A model generated the notes under the pieces. That model saw nothing but the letters and a program-made list of their open reading frames with translations. It was not told the DNA's origin and did not search any database. A stretch of DNA of 64,000 bases from Hyaloscypha bicolor E. Lineage: Eukaryota; Ascomycota; Leotiomycetes; Helotiales; Hyaloscyphaceae. Shown one piece after another: positions 35,866 to 48,326 of this stretch. Numbering within the stretch: the stretch's first letter is position 1; every line of letters starts with the position of its first letter. Both the position numbers and the translations under genes were made by a program. Location of the stretch: contig NW_020194610.1 in the NCBI RefSeq assembly GCF_002865645.1, positions 1 to 64,000 on the forward strand, in the 5' to 3' direction.

Positions 35866-38026
35866 CTCCGCTTCGAAACTCAAGATGCAACAGCCCGCAC
35901 CACCTCTCCCATTCACCCTGCCACTGGTAAAGGTAAAATGTTGGCAATCCCTTGCACCATCCAGTGATTACCACAAAGATAGCGGCAATCCCCTAGCTCC
36001 TTCTTTTTCCCAACTGCCAAAAATCCAAGGGGAATCATGCCATAATCCTGGCTATCGGCCAAGCCGTTGATCAGCCTCGCGCCCCTCGAAGGCTTCCCCT
36101 TCCTATCTCGCCCTAGGCCTCCGTCGATCCTGGCCCAGTTACACTCCAGACTCGAGCGTCGATGTGTGGGAGGTCCAGATAAGGAAGCTCAGGGAAGTCG
36201 ACTCGAGGGGCAAGGGGGGCGGAGCTAGAAGGACCGAAGAAAGGGCTTCCCTGCGTGACATTAATTTTGCTACGATTTTGATTTGCGCTCGGCGTTCAGC
36301 CACCCAAATAGGTTTCGGCTAGTAGTGGCAGTTGATGAAGGCTGGGAAAATTTTGCAGCCAATTGGAACGCACAGGCTGTATGAGGGACGCTGGGTTGTG
36401 TAACTCCATCACCAAAACTTGAGGCAAGGAGAATCCGTCTCCTTGCAGGTTGATAGAAGACACAAGCCAATGATGTGGTGGCGATTGCACCTTCGCAATC
36501 AATGGGGGAGGTTCCTAGTGGCACAAGACTAGCATGTGATATATTAACATACGAGTCGAGGTACTACCGTACATAACACCAGGACGCCATCTGAGTGTTG
36601 GGGATGGATAAGCCAGGACAAATTGTTTCGTCGAAGATAGCATAAGAAGCAAATAAATCGGACGTTTTAAACTGGATTAGACGTGGACATCGAAGATGCG
36701 GTTTGGGGGAGGGTTCTCGTGGCCGTGGCATTGGCATTGGCATTGGCAGTTGGCAGTGGCAGTGGCACCACTCGGAGGTCGGGTGGTTGCCACCACACTT
36801 CGTTGGCCCGCAATTGCGGGGAAGGCACCGAGGCCACTCGGAAGTCCATGCGGGAAGACTGCGCCAAGGAGAAGGAATGGAGGAATGGGCGATCACGCCA
36901 AAGCGAGGAAGGCTTGTGTGGACGTTTCCCCCGGCCTCTTACCCTCGTACTGTAGTAACCCATCGCTCTCCCACGGTCAAAGAAAGGTCTAACTCGGCGA
37001 TAGTAGTCGAATCGGCAGGCATTTGCCACAATTGCCGTCTAGCGGTCCACGTACCGCGCTCCGTGAATATGCGACCCGTCCGGGCGAATATTGCAGGCTG
37101 TCATGAAAACTGAAGAAAGAAGTTGGTGAGCCGAGGACTGAGGTATGGATGACACCGTGGCAGCAGGCATGACGGTGAGGGCTGGACGCTGGCTGAAACC
37201 GACGATGCTCACTGGAGTCGCCGCCAGCCAACGCCGGGCCTGTCTGCACGCCGTGTTCTCGAACTTCTCGAATGCGCCGCTTGGCGGAAAGCCTCCCGAA
37301 CACAAAACAGGAAGGTGAGTATCGATCATCAATTGCGAAGGAAAATCAGGAGTTTCGACAACGAGCGGTTGGAATTGGATCATTGGATCCTCAGCGACCG
37401 GCGGAATCCGAGTTGGCGACGTGGGGATCATACCAGCAGCCGCAGCTGAAGGTCAGGTTTCTGCAGCACGATTTCCCTCGTCCGGACAATGAACTCCCAC
37501 AACATAGGGGGTGGAATGTTCAGTTATCTCCCTCAAAACTTCACTTGAGGTTGGAACAAAGTTGTTCGAGAAAGAGACAGTATGGTCGACCGAAGAATTC
37601 CCCGATGGGTACTTTATCTCGCCCATACCATTTTAGGAAGGCGCTGTGGGGAGATAAGTCATGTGATCAGCATCACGTGTATGGTCAAAACATCGCACCT
37701 CACTTTCCTTAGTGTCGGCTTCCGTGTACGACTTCACTTGTTATTCTTTTGTGATCCTTGCTAATCTTGTAGACTTGTCAGGAAAGATGATTCTGTTGGC
37801 TATCGGGAAAACACACTGCAGCCACCAAACAGGGTGGAGGGCTTGCTCAGCCGCAATTGAAACGACATGTACTTGACTCGATCACATCAGCTGGACCTGG
37901 CATCTTCAGTCTTCAATCAATTGCGCGATCCGGCACAGAAGCCTTCTGGCCTTTCTCACAATTGCTCTGATCACAGCCAAAAGAGCGCTCTGCAGCGGTG
38001 ATTTTATTTCCGATGCTCTGAGTCAA
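35866..38026. other. Long intergenic region, no supported gene
   Basis: About 2.2 kb between PTR2 and the HET pseudogene. Open frames on both strands (for example 37272-37712 with 146 codons) have no family resemblance. A ggcattggcattggcagt-type hexanucleotide repeat is at about 36726-36765. CACGTG is present at about 37675. Confidence 0.5.
36726..36765. repeat. Hexanucleotide repeat (ggcatt / ggcagt)
   Basis: About seven consecutive 6-bp units, g-g-c-a-t-t then g-g-c-a-g-t. Confidence 0.75.
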
Positions 38027-39932
38027 TTGGCTGTTGCCTCCATATCCAGCCAGACGGACAGCAGATGGGCCAGACTTGAGTGGAGCTTGTCCCTCTTGCT
38101 TACTCTTATATATATCGACCCCTTCGAGGGCCTCGACGTTAACTCCTGCCGCCCCGGGGTACATCTGCGGTCATTGGGGGCGATGGGAGAGCTACAACGA
38201 TCTCAGGCAGGGAGCATTTTGGTGCAAGCCCTGCCGCGCACTACGAGCTTAGTTTCGCACTCATTTCTCTGCCCGCTTTGAGAGAGAAACTAGAGACATG
38301 AAGCGGTTGGATGATGAAATCTGCTCACAATTTCCATCGGCTCCTGATATTCCAGGTCAAACCACCTCGTTTCAGCTTCGCTCTTTGGACACGGAAATTC
38401 CAGCGCATTGGAATTCCATTCAACTAATAAACAACAACTTTTTTTGACTCAGTCATCGAGGCCCGTTGTGGGAATGCTACAATGGAATGTGTAGTCATTT
38501 TGAAGATAGGCACTCCATTTTTTATTTCTGGTAGGTTGGTTGGCTGAACCATTTTGTCTTAGAAGAGAATGTTGCTAATACTTGCCTGAAGGGGATCACG
38601 ATGGTAAAGCATTTAGCTTCGCTCGTTCCTGGCTGACCAGTAGTCTCTCCGGACAAGGAACTGGACTGGGCTTGCAACAACAACAGTCTTTGCTTCGCAC
38701 TAGGGTACTCGACTTGGGGAAATACGAAAAGCCACGGGAATTACTAGCTCGATTTCAGTCACGCCCAGACCCTCTCACAGCTCCTATCCGTCTGATTTCT
38801 CCCGAGGTTGGTTCAACGGGAGAGTACCTGACCCTTAGTCACCGTTGAGGTGAAAGTCAGCAATTCACACTAAACCGTAAATCATCCGAGTCCTTTCATG
38901 ACAACATTCCTTTTGTATCTCTGCCAAAGACCTTTCAAGATGTCGTCACAGTCACTAGGAAACTCGGCTATCAGTTTCTTTGGATTGATGCATTGTGTAT
39001 CCTTCGAGATGACTTACAAGCGTGGCTGCGGGAGGCACCGAAGATGTCATCGATCTACTCCGAGTCTACTTGCACAATAGCAGCACATGGTACAAAAGAT
39101 GACAATGAAGGGTCTTTAACTGCCACATTGGAGCCAGTTCCATTACTAAAGTTACCTCCTCGGCCTCGGCTCAGAGGCTGACGTCTCGAAGCTTATCCTT
39201 GGGCGGTGTTTCAGAGAGCAGGTCAACGAGAGTTTTCTGACTCGGAGAGGGTGGGTCTTTCAAGAACGTATACTATCGCGCCGCATTCTTCACTTTACTC
39301 GACATCATGTCTTTTTCGAAGATGTTTCAGGGGTCCACGCAGTCGATGCGGGCGCCAGCCCTCCGCCTTGGACTCACCAGCCTTGGAGAGACGACAAATT
39401 GGTGGTTCAAAATGTGGTCGCAACAATGGCGGACTGGTACAAGTTGGTTGAAAGATACAACATTTGCGCTCTCACTTTCGACCGCGACCGGCTACCTGCC
39501 GTAGCCGGTATAGCCCGATTTGTTGCAAGCTACGATTTCGCTCGTGAATACCTCTTCGGGCTCTGGAGCAAGTCTTTGCATCAGGGTCTCCTATGGGTTG
39601 CTGCAGATAACTCACCGCAGGAGGTCTTCTATGGGCTAGATTATGACGGTCCACCGAGGCCACCATCTTGGTCTTAGGCCCGATGGAAATGAAGCATTCT
39701 ATTTCCACGCCATATTGCTGGATCCACACCTCTCCTCCAACTCGTGGACAATTTTGCGCCCCTTACCCTGTTAGATTCAAGCCCCGCACAGGACTCACGT
39801 TTCTTGACCATCCGAGCTGAAGTGATGGATCTCCAAGGAGTCATGGCCCCCAGATCCAGGGGCCTGCCGGGCAATTCAGTTTCGATCCTCCAATACATGG
39901 CCTCTACATCCTCGATGGGTCTAAAGTAGGAC
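38027..39932 (+). pseudogene. HET-domain gene, inactivated by W-to-stop changes and frameshifts
   Basis: The 3' part reads clearly as a HET protein: TRVLDLGKYEKP..., EYLTLSHR then a stop where LSHCWG is expected, LPKTFQDVVTVTRKLGYQFLWIDALCILRDDLQAW, MSSIYSESTCTIAA, RRGWVFQERILSRRILHFTRHHVFFE and PRPPSWS-stop-ARW. Two Trp codons have become stops (TGA at 38846-38848 and TAG at 39675-39677), both TGG with a G-to-A change as RIP would give. There is also a frame change at about 39180-39245 and another near 39730. An upstream stretch (about 38034-38252) ending RQGAFWCKPCRA may be the usual Cys-containing N-terminus, with a possible intron at about 38534-38591. Intact relatives act in vegetative incompatibility. 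This copy cannot make a full protein. Confidence 0.8.
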
Positions 39933-40755
39933 TTCTGAATTGGGTAGCGTTCGATGGCGGGAAGCAGAACAACCTCTTCTTCCGGAGCCTTTCATCTGTT
40001 CTCGTTTCTCATTATGTAACCATAAAGTGACTATACGAGGGTGATGCGGAACGGACAATGCCCTGTCGTCGTGTCGTCTGGTATTTTATGCTTCTTGTGG
40101 AAGCGGCCTCTTCTTGTTATCGGAGGGTTGGGATAGGAGCAAGGTTTGGGCATCGTCCTTTGGATGAAGATCTTGTGACGAAGACCCTACGAATCGAATA
40201 AGAGCGATTTCCACTTGTGTACAAGTTTCTTCTACTTTATCCCGTACTATCACAACACAGATATTAACGAGAAGGTTTCATATCGAGACATGCGCTTTAG
40301 TGCATCCCAACCTAAGGAAACGTGGTTCTCTAGACTCTCCAACGGCCCTTACGTTCCCACGCTGACTGTTCAACCATTTGTATAACCGTGGTTCCATAGG
40401 TACTTCAGCTCTAGATTGCCGGTAAAGATTTCAGGAACATTCGAACAAATAGCTAGATTTGATCTCGCTTCTAAAGCGCAGTGTTCTTGTGGGAAGGCAC
40501 CAGTGTGGATGACATCATGTGACACCGTATCACGTGAAGTCCTTCAATCCACTGAGAAAGGACGAAGAAATCATCTCAGGAAGCTTAACACTATTCAATA
40601 AACCAAACACTTATCTGATTATCGAAGCTATAGATGAACTGGGACCTGAGTTTCCCATATCGCAGCTGGTCTCCTGAGGATGACTGCTTAGGTAAGCTTC
40701 TCAACTCACAACGTTCTCCCTCGATGTCAACTCTTCACTCTTCAACACACCTACG
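39933..40755. other. Intergenic, no gene seen
   Basis: About 820 bp between the HET pseudogene and the Zn2Cys6 gene. atcacgtgaag occurs near 40531. No coding evidence. Confidence 0.5.
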
Positions 40756-43517
40756 ATGGAAACCGTCCTGTCTCCTCCTGCACCTGCAGGACTATTCACG
40801 GAGTGTGATGAGGCAACACCATCTCTCTCGCCCCCGAAGCAACCACCACACAAGAGGAACCGCACGCAACTCAGCTGTACGAACTGTCGCCAAGCCAAGT
40901 TGAAATGCGATCGACAGAAGCCGAACTGCTCGCAATGTGTGAAGAAGGGACGAGCTTCCCTATGTACTTTCCCATCTCCTGCTGCTCGGAAGAAGCCAGC
41001 AGTGAGCATGCAAAACCGACTGAGACATCTCGAGACCCTCGTCAAGGATGTAATGACGGGGCAGAGCCCGTCCGCTCCACCTATCGACCAGAATGCCCCC
41101 AACGGCTGTAGAAAATCGTTCTCGAACAGCCCCTCCATCCCCGGTGCGGACTTCGTACACTATCACCAGAATGACGCCGCAGCAACCTCTGCGGCATCCT
41201 CGGGCCAGGTCCTTCTCGGATCAAGCGAGTCGACGTACGTTGGAGCGACTCATTGGGCTGCTATCCTGGAAGACGTGAGACTCCCCAACATGTTCTCAAC
41301 AACAGCTAACAAGCTCTAGATCGACGAAATGAAAAGTTACCTCGACGAGGAAAACGAGCAAGACGAAGAGGAAGACGTCAAATCGTACACCTCACTCATC
41401 TTCAATGCTCAATCACCGACGACAAAGAACGAGCTTCTTGCAGCTTTGCCACGGCGCACGGCTGTGGATCTTCTTGTGTCTCGATACTTTAATTCTAATA
41501 GTCCCGCATTGCGTATGTTCCATACCTGCAAACTGCATGACTTTCATATGCTGATATACTTTCAGCCATCCTTCACCGACCAACATTTCAGAGAAATGTA
41601 TGTCAGATTATCTCTATTACCTTACAGGCAAAGGAGTCTCTATTCTAGCTAAACATATCTCGAGTGAGAATCTCCGACAGAACTTCTCGAGTTTCGTCCT
41701 CATTGCATCTTTTCTTCTTCATATGCTCCATCTTACACACTCTGCGTCGTCCATTATCCGCAACCCTCCAATACACAATGAATTCCGCACAGCAACTTTT
41801 ATTATCCCGGTTACTGACTCCATCACAGTATCGAAATTTCTGGGCCGACCCTGAAAGCACTCCTGTCGTTTACCTTGGCCTGCTGTACTCCATCATGATA
41901 GTTGCAACTCTTGCTGCACTAGGAGCTAGTGAAGTCAGCCAGGTCAACCGCGCAAGCGCCATGGAAACGGCCAGGACATATCGCGAGTGTTGCATTCAAT
42001 GCTTGGTTCTTTCCAACTATACCAAGCCTGGCCCCTACACCCTCGAAACCATGTTTATATATATGGAGTCCGAGTTTCTGGTCAACAAAGACGATCAAGT
42101 TCAATCATTTCTCCTTGTGGGCAATGCCACTCGCCTTGCATTACGGATGGGTCTCCATCGAGACTCAGCCAAGGTGGGAGGGAACATAACACCATTCCAA
42201 GCAGAAATCCGACGGCGACTGTGGCATCATCTGCTTCAACTTGACTTGCTCACCAGTTTTCACATTGGCCTTCCAGGAACAATTCAAGCTATCGACAGTG
42301 ATACTCTTCTGCCGGGAAACTTCCAGGATGAGGATTTCGATGAAGACTCCGCCGTCTTGCCCAATTCCAGACCAGATTCCGAAATAACCCCAATGTCTTA
42401 CTCGATCTGCAAGAGCAGGTTATGCATTGTGGTAGGAAGAATTGTTGCTTTAGCGAATCGTCTCTCGCTTCCAGAGTACCAGGAAGTCATGACTTTGGAT
42501 CGAGACCTGCAAATTGCATATCAGAAAATACCCCCGGCTTTCCTTCTCGATCCCAGAGGCCCTTCAGTAATAGACTCTCCTGCTACCACTATCAGACGAT
42601 TCAGTGTTGCTATACTGTTTCAGAAGAGTAGATGCATGCTGCATCGCAAACATCTGATGAGAGCAGAGAACAATCCGGAGTTCGCCTTCTCACAGCGGGT
42701 CAGCTTAGAGGCTGCGATGGAACTTCTCCGCTGTCAATCGATGGTGCATGAGGCTGCTCTCCCAGGGGGTCAACTATCTCGTGATCGATGGTTTCTATCT
42801 TCTCTATCAATGCACGACTTTCTTCTGGCTGCGATGATAGTCTATCTGAGCCTCTCCCGTGGAACTAGAAGCTCCGGCGACCGACAAGAAAGGGTCAATG
42901 CTCTTGTGAAGTCTCGCGCAATTTGGAACCAGGAATGGACCGTCTCGGCGGAGTCGAAGAAAGCGGCAATGGTACTTGGGATAATGCTGAAGAAAGTGCA
43001 ATCGGGAACTGGGGTCGGTCTATCGTCGACCGGTGCGCCAACATCCACCTCTGGTGCTGCTCAAGGGAGAAGGATCGATGGGGTCTCGAGTTTGTCGTTG
43101 AATGGTATGAATGTACTCATCTTGTCATTTCCAAACTAATCGTTCTTAGATCAAACAACCGCCCATAGGCAAATTTTTGACGCTATTCAGCCAAGTGCAA
43201 ACTTAGTAGCAAGCTCGAGTGAGGACACGACACCTTCTTCAGGACTTGGAGTAGCTGCGAAATTTGACTTCACATCAGCGGAAATGGATCCCCTTGGCGC
43301 CATGTTCGATGTGCCCACTGACTTCGATTGGGTATGCCGTCCTTTTTACTTTGTAGCCCGCGCCAGACATCCACCATGTCTTGATCTAAGTCGCTGAGCT
43401 AACACTAAACAGGAAATGTTTGACACTCAACTTCGACCACAAGATGACGCTGGTCAGGCTTGGCCGGACATCGTGGGAGACTTCACAACCGAAAACGACG
43501 ACTACAACAATTTCTAA
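40756..43517 (+). CDS. Zn2Cys6 transcription factor with fungal_trans domain
   Basis: Predicted 768 aa from six exons: 40756-41274, 41320-41512, 41566-41597, 41829-43104, 43150-43331 and 43413-43517. Introns are 45, 53, 231, 45 and 81 nt. The binuclear cluster lies at residues 41-70 with the pattern CX2CX6CX6CX2CX8C (CTNCRQAKLKCDRQ...). A short coiled coil follows (MQNRLRHLETLVKDVM). The middle homology region is recognisable: SPALPILHRPTFQRN joined across the third intron to YRNFWADPEST, then GNATRLALRMGLHRD and RRRLWHHLLQLD. The C-terminus is acidic. Such proteins bind CGG-type half sites, often controlling neighbouring metabolic genes. Here the SDR gene is convergent, with its stop about 50 bp away. 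The 231-nt intron 3 is unusually long and could hide a micro-exon. Confidence 0.9.
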
Positions 43518-43567
43518 ATCACTTTCTAGAGCTAATAGTACACTAGTCACCCCAGTCAAAGCCCCCC

Positions 43568-44758
43568 TCAAAGAAACTTTTTCGTCTCCGTATTGCAATA
43601 CTGAAAGAACTTCTCCGCAGCACCAGTACCTCCCTCGGCCTCACTTTTCAATCCATCCTCGAGCTCCTTTGGAAGATGTGCCTTTCGACCCCAAGCCATC
43701 AAATGTCCGCCGTTTTCCTTCTTGGTGATCTCAGGCGAGAATCCGGCATACAATTCAGAATATGCTCCATACACCGGTCCCTTATTGAAGAGGATACGCT
43801 ACAACATATTTTCGTCAGCATTCCCTCCTCTAAATTTGATGGCGTGGGGACAACTTACCATAATCAAGCGACCAATCCAAGGCCAATGCCTCTGCAACTC
43901 CGTTCTCATCAACCCCGGGTGCAAACTCTACTACTCATCAGCTACACTCACCTCCAGCCAACCCAAGGGATACTCACTACGCTCAAAATCCCCTGGTCTC
44001 CCAACCGTTTCGCAAACTTATCCCCTAGCCACGCAGCACCAACTTTGCTCTGCATATAATTATCCATCAATTTCGCCAACACCACCGGTGTCCCGTCATC
44101 CTCAAACTTCATGTACGGACTACCTGCATGCAAGAGCGAGGTAATCCACACAATCCGCACGCTTCCTTCGGGCGTCCCAGCCATCTTCACAGTTCGGATG
44201 AGGATCGGTTCAAGGAGGAGAGTCATGAGATATGGCGCAAGGCAATTCGTACCAATTTCGAGATCGTGGCCCTGTTACCCCAGCCATTGATCAGCCCAAC
44301 AACACCCAAGAGAGTGGGAAATGGTTAATATAATAACGAACCAATTTGTCCTTCGACCCAGCAGGCGGCGTCATAACAGCCGCGTTGTGCACAAGAACAT
44401 CCAGCCTCTGCTCTTTCGCAAAGAAACTCTCCACAGCAAGCTTCACAGTCGCTAGGTCCGCCAAATCGACAACAATGCTTTCCAGTTTCCCTTTTCCCTT
44501 CCCTTTACCGCTTTCTGTGTGTTCTGTCTGCTCGAGGATTCTCGAGATGGCTCCTTCGCAACGAGAAGTCGAGCGAGCGGCAATGTACACCGTTCCTCCT
44601 GCGAGATAGAGCATTTTCGCAAGCTCGAAACCAACGCCTGACGCTGCACCGGTGATGATGATTACTTTTCCTTTCTGAGATGGGAGATTGGCATCTGTGA
44701 AGGTTGGGGCGGGGGGGAATGCAGCAGAGAAGGCAGAGATTTTGGGTTGAGGTGCCAT
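43568..44758 (-). CDS. Short-chain dehydrogenase/reductase
   Basis: Predicted 336 aa from four exons: 44758-44342, 44271-43978, 43927-43859 and 43798-43568. Introns are 70, 50 and 60 nt; the first uses a GTTCGT donor. The Rossmann start is VIIITGAASGVGFELAKML (TGxxxGxG). VLVHNAAVMTPP is the NAG-like motif. The active-site Tyr and Lys are in YMQSKVGAAW. SLHPGLMRTEL follows the catalytic region. The C-terminal exon (RILFNKGPVYGAYSELYAGFSPEI) resembles WW-domain oxidoreductase/retinol-dehydrogenase-like fungal SDRs. NAD(P)-dependent oxidation or reduction is expected; the substrate is unknown. A Lys/Gly run (GKGKGKGK near residue 85) is an odd insert. The gene is convergent with the Zn2Cys6 gene. 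Confidence 0.9.
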
Positions 44759-44868
44759 TTTCGTCCTGGCGAATGTTGGTCAAGTCTGTATGTTGAATGA
44801 GGATTTATTGCTTATGAATGAAATAGAAAGGATGAAGGATAGATGGTAGCCAAGGGAGAGCTCGAGCT

Positions 44869-44877
44869 GTTTATATT
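44869..44877 (-). promoter_or_regulatory. Probable TATA box of the SDR gene
   Basis: The minus strand reads gaatataaac about 112 bp before the ATG at 44758. Confidence 0.35.
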
Positions 44878-45937
44878 CAAATGCTCTCGCCGGAGAAACG
44901 GGGCTCAACAGGCAATGATCCATCCTCCGATGTCCGTAATGCATGCGATCTATGTTCGGGGTATCTCCGTGTCCGCTGCCATCGTCAATCGCTTCCCTGT
45001 CAAAAGAAGAATATTCGGCCAGAAGAAGTGAAAGAGTCCGTACGGAATAAAGTTTTTCCTAGACCCGAACCCGAACCAGCAGGGATTACACACGTGATGA
45101 CGCCTTTCTCGACCTCTCCAACCCCCAGATAAGTGTCACGGACTAGAAATCTCAATCAGGCCTGCGACAATTTCTAGCGATGGAACGGCAGGGCAAGGAA
45201 ACTTTCAGCCTTGGTTTTCTCTCGTCCTTTTTCATACATTTGCTTAAGTTCCTCTTCCCTACAATTGCGAGACGAAAATCGAGAGTTTATCACGCTTCGA
45301 AAAATCTACCCTCTGATAGAGGCAACCTATATTGTATTGATGTTTTATGGAGTATTTGGCTTCCATGAATTGATTCTCTTATTTTTTTTCCAGCTTTAAC
45401 TAAATTGATGATCAAAAGCACATCAAGTCCTCCGAGGATAATGAACTCCCTCAATCTTCACGCCGTCTTTTCCATCACACGTCCCCTTTAGCATAAACAT
45501 GAGTTACATAACGACACAATCTCGCAAGAAGAGAATTTGCGTAGAAAAAGCGCCTTACGAGTACAACCTTAGGAACTTCCTCCTTCCGTTTTTACAAGGC
45601 ATCCCCCTGATTGGGAGGAAGTTTAACATCACGTGATTTACACTGCAAGTCGATTATTCACACCAATTCCCGGTCCCCCACCATTCCGACTCGAGAGTCC
45701 AATCTCAACCGCACTTTGTTCGGTATGGCTCTGTGATCCAAAGCCTAGTTGCTGACGATGCAAGCAGGTGGCCCAGCAAACTTCCCCCGGCTTTATCCTC
45801 TCGCCGCTGAGCCGCTCAACCCCGGGTACGGGGGATAAAGCTGTCCACTGCCAAACAGCCCGGCAGAACTAGTGCCAATAGCCTGCAGAGCAAATATCCT
45901 GGGGAGCCGCAGTCTTGCCGGAGACGATCGCCTCAAG
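44878..45937. other. Divergent intergenic region, no supported gene
   Basis: About 1.06 kb. On the plus strand 44950-45010 reads ACDLCSGYLRVRCHRQSLPC, vaguely like a zinc cluster, but with seven instead of six residues between the second and third Cys and no continuing frame. It could be chance or a relic. catcacgtgattt lies at about 45628-45640. Confidence 0.45.
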
Positions 45938-47962
45938 ATGAGTAACGCAGTTGCCCCGGCGACTTCGGCTCGTTCCAAAGCAGGAGAATCATCAAACACT
46001 TCTGAGCAATCTACTTTCTTGTTCGTAAACGAGTCGAGCGGTGCCCCCAGATATAAGTCCGGAAACCGTAGCGATGTCCGGGCTCATGTCCGAAAAGTCT
46101 CTGCCAAGCAATTTGGTCTCACGCATAAGGTGCCGAGAAAACGAGCTGAAAGACTACCGAGATACGCTCCGTTGATGACTCAAGGCCTGGACTCGGTCAC
46201 AATCAAAGGCTCGGAGCATCACCGAAACTGTCCGACAAGTGTTCCAAAGATACTCCAGGCTTCCCCGAGTAGCTCAAGTTCCTTACCTGCGGCCAGAACA
46301 TTGATTGAGTTTACAGAATCGCCGAGCAAGACAATTCAAAGCCGTGAATTTATTAAAAGCTCAGAATCAGTCGAACCTCAAGGGCTTGGGACCGCACACT
46401 GCCATGCTTGTGGACTGCCCCTGGATAAACCAGGTCACAAACCAATAAACCAAAAGGAGCAGAGCAGTCTGATTCCAACGAAACGCATCCCGGCAAAGTC
46501 GAATCCCGTTGGGATTTTTGGGGCTGGTAGAATCGATCCATTTTCAAGTCTACCAATGGATGAGACAAGCAACTACGCACAAGAACTGCTGGACCACGGT
46601 GAGTGCATTCACATCCTCTCTCCCTTCAATTCCAATTTCATCTACAGAAAAGCTGACACTCCTCCAGCTGTCACTTACACGCTACCCGGTCTCTGGCCAG
46701 ATGACGCGCCACCCGGCGAAGTTAATCCCCTCTCAAAAGCTTGGTTCACCTCCAGCTTACGCATGCCCCTTCTATTCCACGCATTAATCTACTCCGGTTC
46801 CAACCATCTCGACTACATGCGCCACTCTGCCATATACCCCAACGCCCCAAAACCTCTCTCACACAAATTAATTGTCATTCAAAAGCTAAACGCCGCGCTG
46901 TCAGACCCAAACCTGGCCTTACGAGATGAAGTCATCCTCGCCATCTTGATTCTCGCTTCACAAGAAGTATTTATCGGCAAGAAAGGAAAGCGGAACCCAT
47001 TCAATTCCCCACTCCAAAGTCTGGGCTGGCTGAACGTGTATGGGAATTTCAAGTTTGTGCCGCAGCATACAAAAGCCGTTGCGGATATCATTATAATGCG
47101 AGGCGGGCTGGAAACGCTTGAACTACATGGCTTGGCGGAGATTATTGTATCGTGAGTTGCGGTCTAATCCTTTCTCCCCTTTTTCTACATTCAAGTTTAC
47201 AGTTGACTCGTTCATTATAGAGGAGATGTCATTTCAGCCACCAATGCCCTCACAAAACCAGGCTGGCCCCAGCTCCGTCGCCTTGTAAACCTCATCACCT
47301 CCATCCGCGTCTGGGCCATCTCGCCCCCGTGGCCGCTAATCCAAACACAAGCCTCCGCTTTCTGGTCACTCAGATCATACGGTATCACAGACTCAATGCT
47401 TGAGGTTTTTGATTCGATTGGCGCCTTGACCCATGCGATCGGTGTTCATCTTCAAGGCAAACCATTCGGACGATATCTTGGAACGGTCCATAGAACGAGG
47501 ACGGCTATTCAGCATAGCTTGCTGCTGCTGCCAACATTTGATGAACTTAATCTCAGACCTAAAGAGGAGGGAGTTGAGAAGAAGAATGTTTACGAGTGTT
47601 GCCGCCTGACAGCCCTCATCTATGGCGTTGCTGTGGTCTACCCGGTCCCCAATTCTCACGGCGTGCTGCAAAAATTGGTCACGCTTCTCCAAGTAGCGCT
47701 TGTAGTTCTGAACATCGAAAGTTGTGGGTCTGATTTGGATGGTGTGTTGTTGTGGATGGTGGCTCTGGGAGGGATAGCTGCATTGGATAAACCGGAAAGA
47801 GTCTGGTTTGCATCGCAGCTCGGTGGGCTTATGAGAAAGCAGGGGATAGGTGATTGGGGTGATGCTGAGGATATTTTGGAGTCGTTTCTGTGGCTTGAGA
47901 GTGCATGTGGTCAAGGTGGACACATGCTGTGGGATGAGGCTATGGGCAGGTTCTTATGGTGA
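45938..47962 (+). CDS. Fungal-specific regulator-like protein without zinc cluster
   Basis: Predicted 628 aa from three exons: 45938-46598, 46668-47151 and 47221-47962. The first intron (69 nt; GTGAGT, gctgac, CCAG) is a multiple of three with no stop, so reading through it is also possible. The second is GT-AG, 69 nt. The N-terminus holds FLFVNESSGAP..., VRAHVRKVSAKQF, a basic motif seen in many ascomycete transcription-factor-like proteins (F.FV....D....VRSHVM). HCHACGLPLDKPGH near residue 150 is Cys/His-containing but not a Zn2Cys6 cluster. The C-terminal two thirds is the helical fungal-specific regulator domain (YTLPGLWP, LFHALIYSGSNHLDYMR, VADIIIMRGGLETL). DNA binding is not evident, so it may be a cofactor or a degenerate regulator. 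The start is the ATG at 45938. Confidence 0.8.
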
Positions 47963-48326
47963 GACATTGGAATTGAGTTCTCTCTAATCCGGTGAGATGA
48001 ATGGAATTTCATGTCATATGAACGATTCCACGTCAATGCTTTGCCACTGGGGGTCGTCTGATCTCCCATTGGTGATGCACCTTTTCAGCTTCGCTTGGCT
48101 GTCCAGCCCCTGACCCCCATACTCACAATTTTCTATACCTGGTATGCACCACTTTTCCGCCCCCTTACCCTCAACCCCTTTCTGTATATCCTTTTGTACA
48201 TAAATAAAGATGTAATAATCTACTTATCTCATTCTTCGAGCAGGTTTCTGTTCGTTATCATGTCTCGCCGTAAGAATACAGTGCACTCTCCACATAGTCA
48301 TGATATAATGCCAACATTATGTTCTA
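47963..48326. other. Intergenic, no gene seen
   Basis: About 360 bp, AT-rich near 48185-48230. Probably 3' flanks. Confidence 0.5.

Noticed and set aside
37272..37712. 146-codon plus-strand frame
   Set aside because: No domain, no splice context, and antisense frames of similar length exist.
44950..45010. Possible zinc cluster CDLC...RCHRQ..PC
   Set aside because: Spacing is CX2CX7C instead of CX2CX6C, no following Cys pair, and stops follow.
45872..45937. Upstream extension of the regulator-like protein
   Set aside because: The extended frame begins with GTG; the ATG at 45938 is the credible start.
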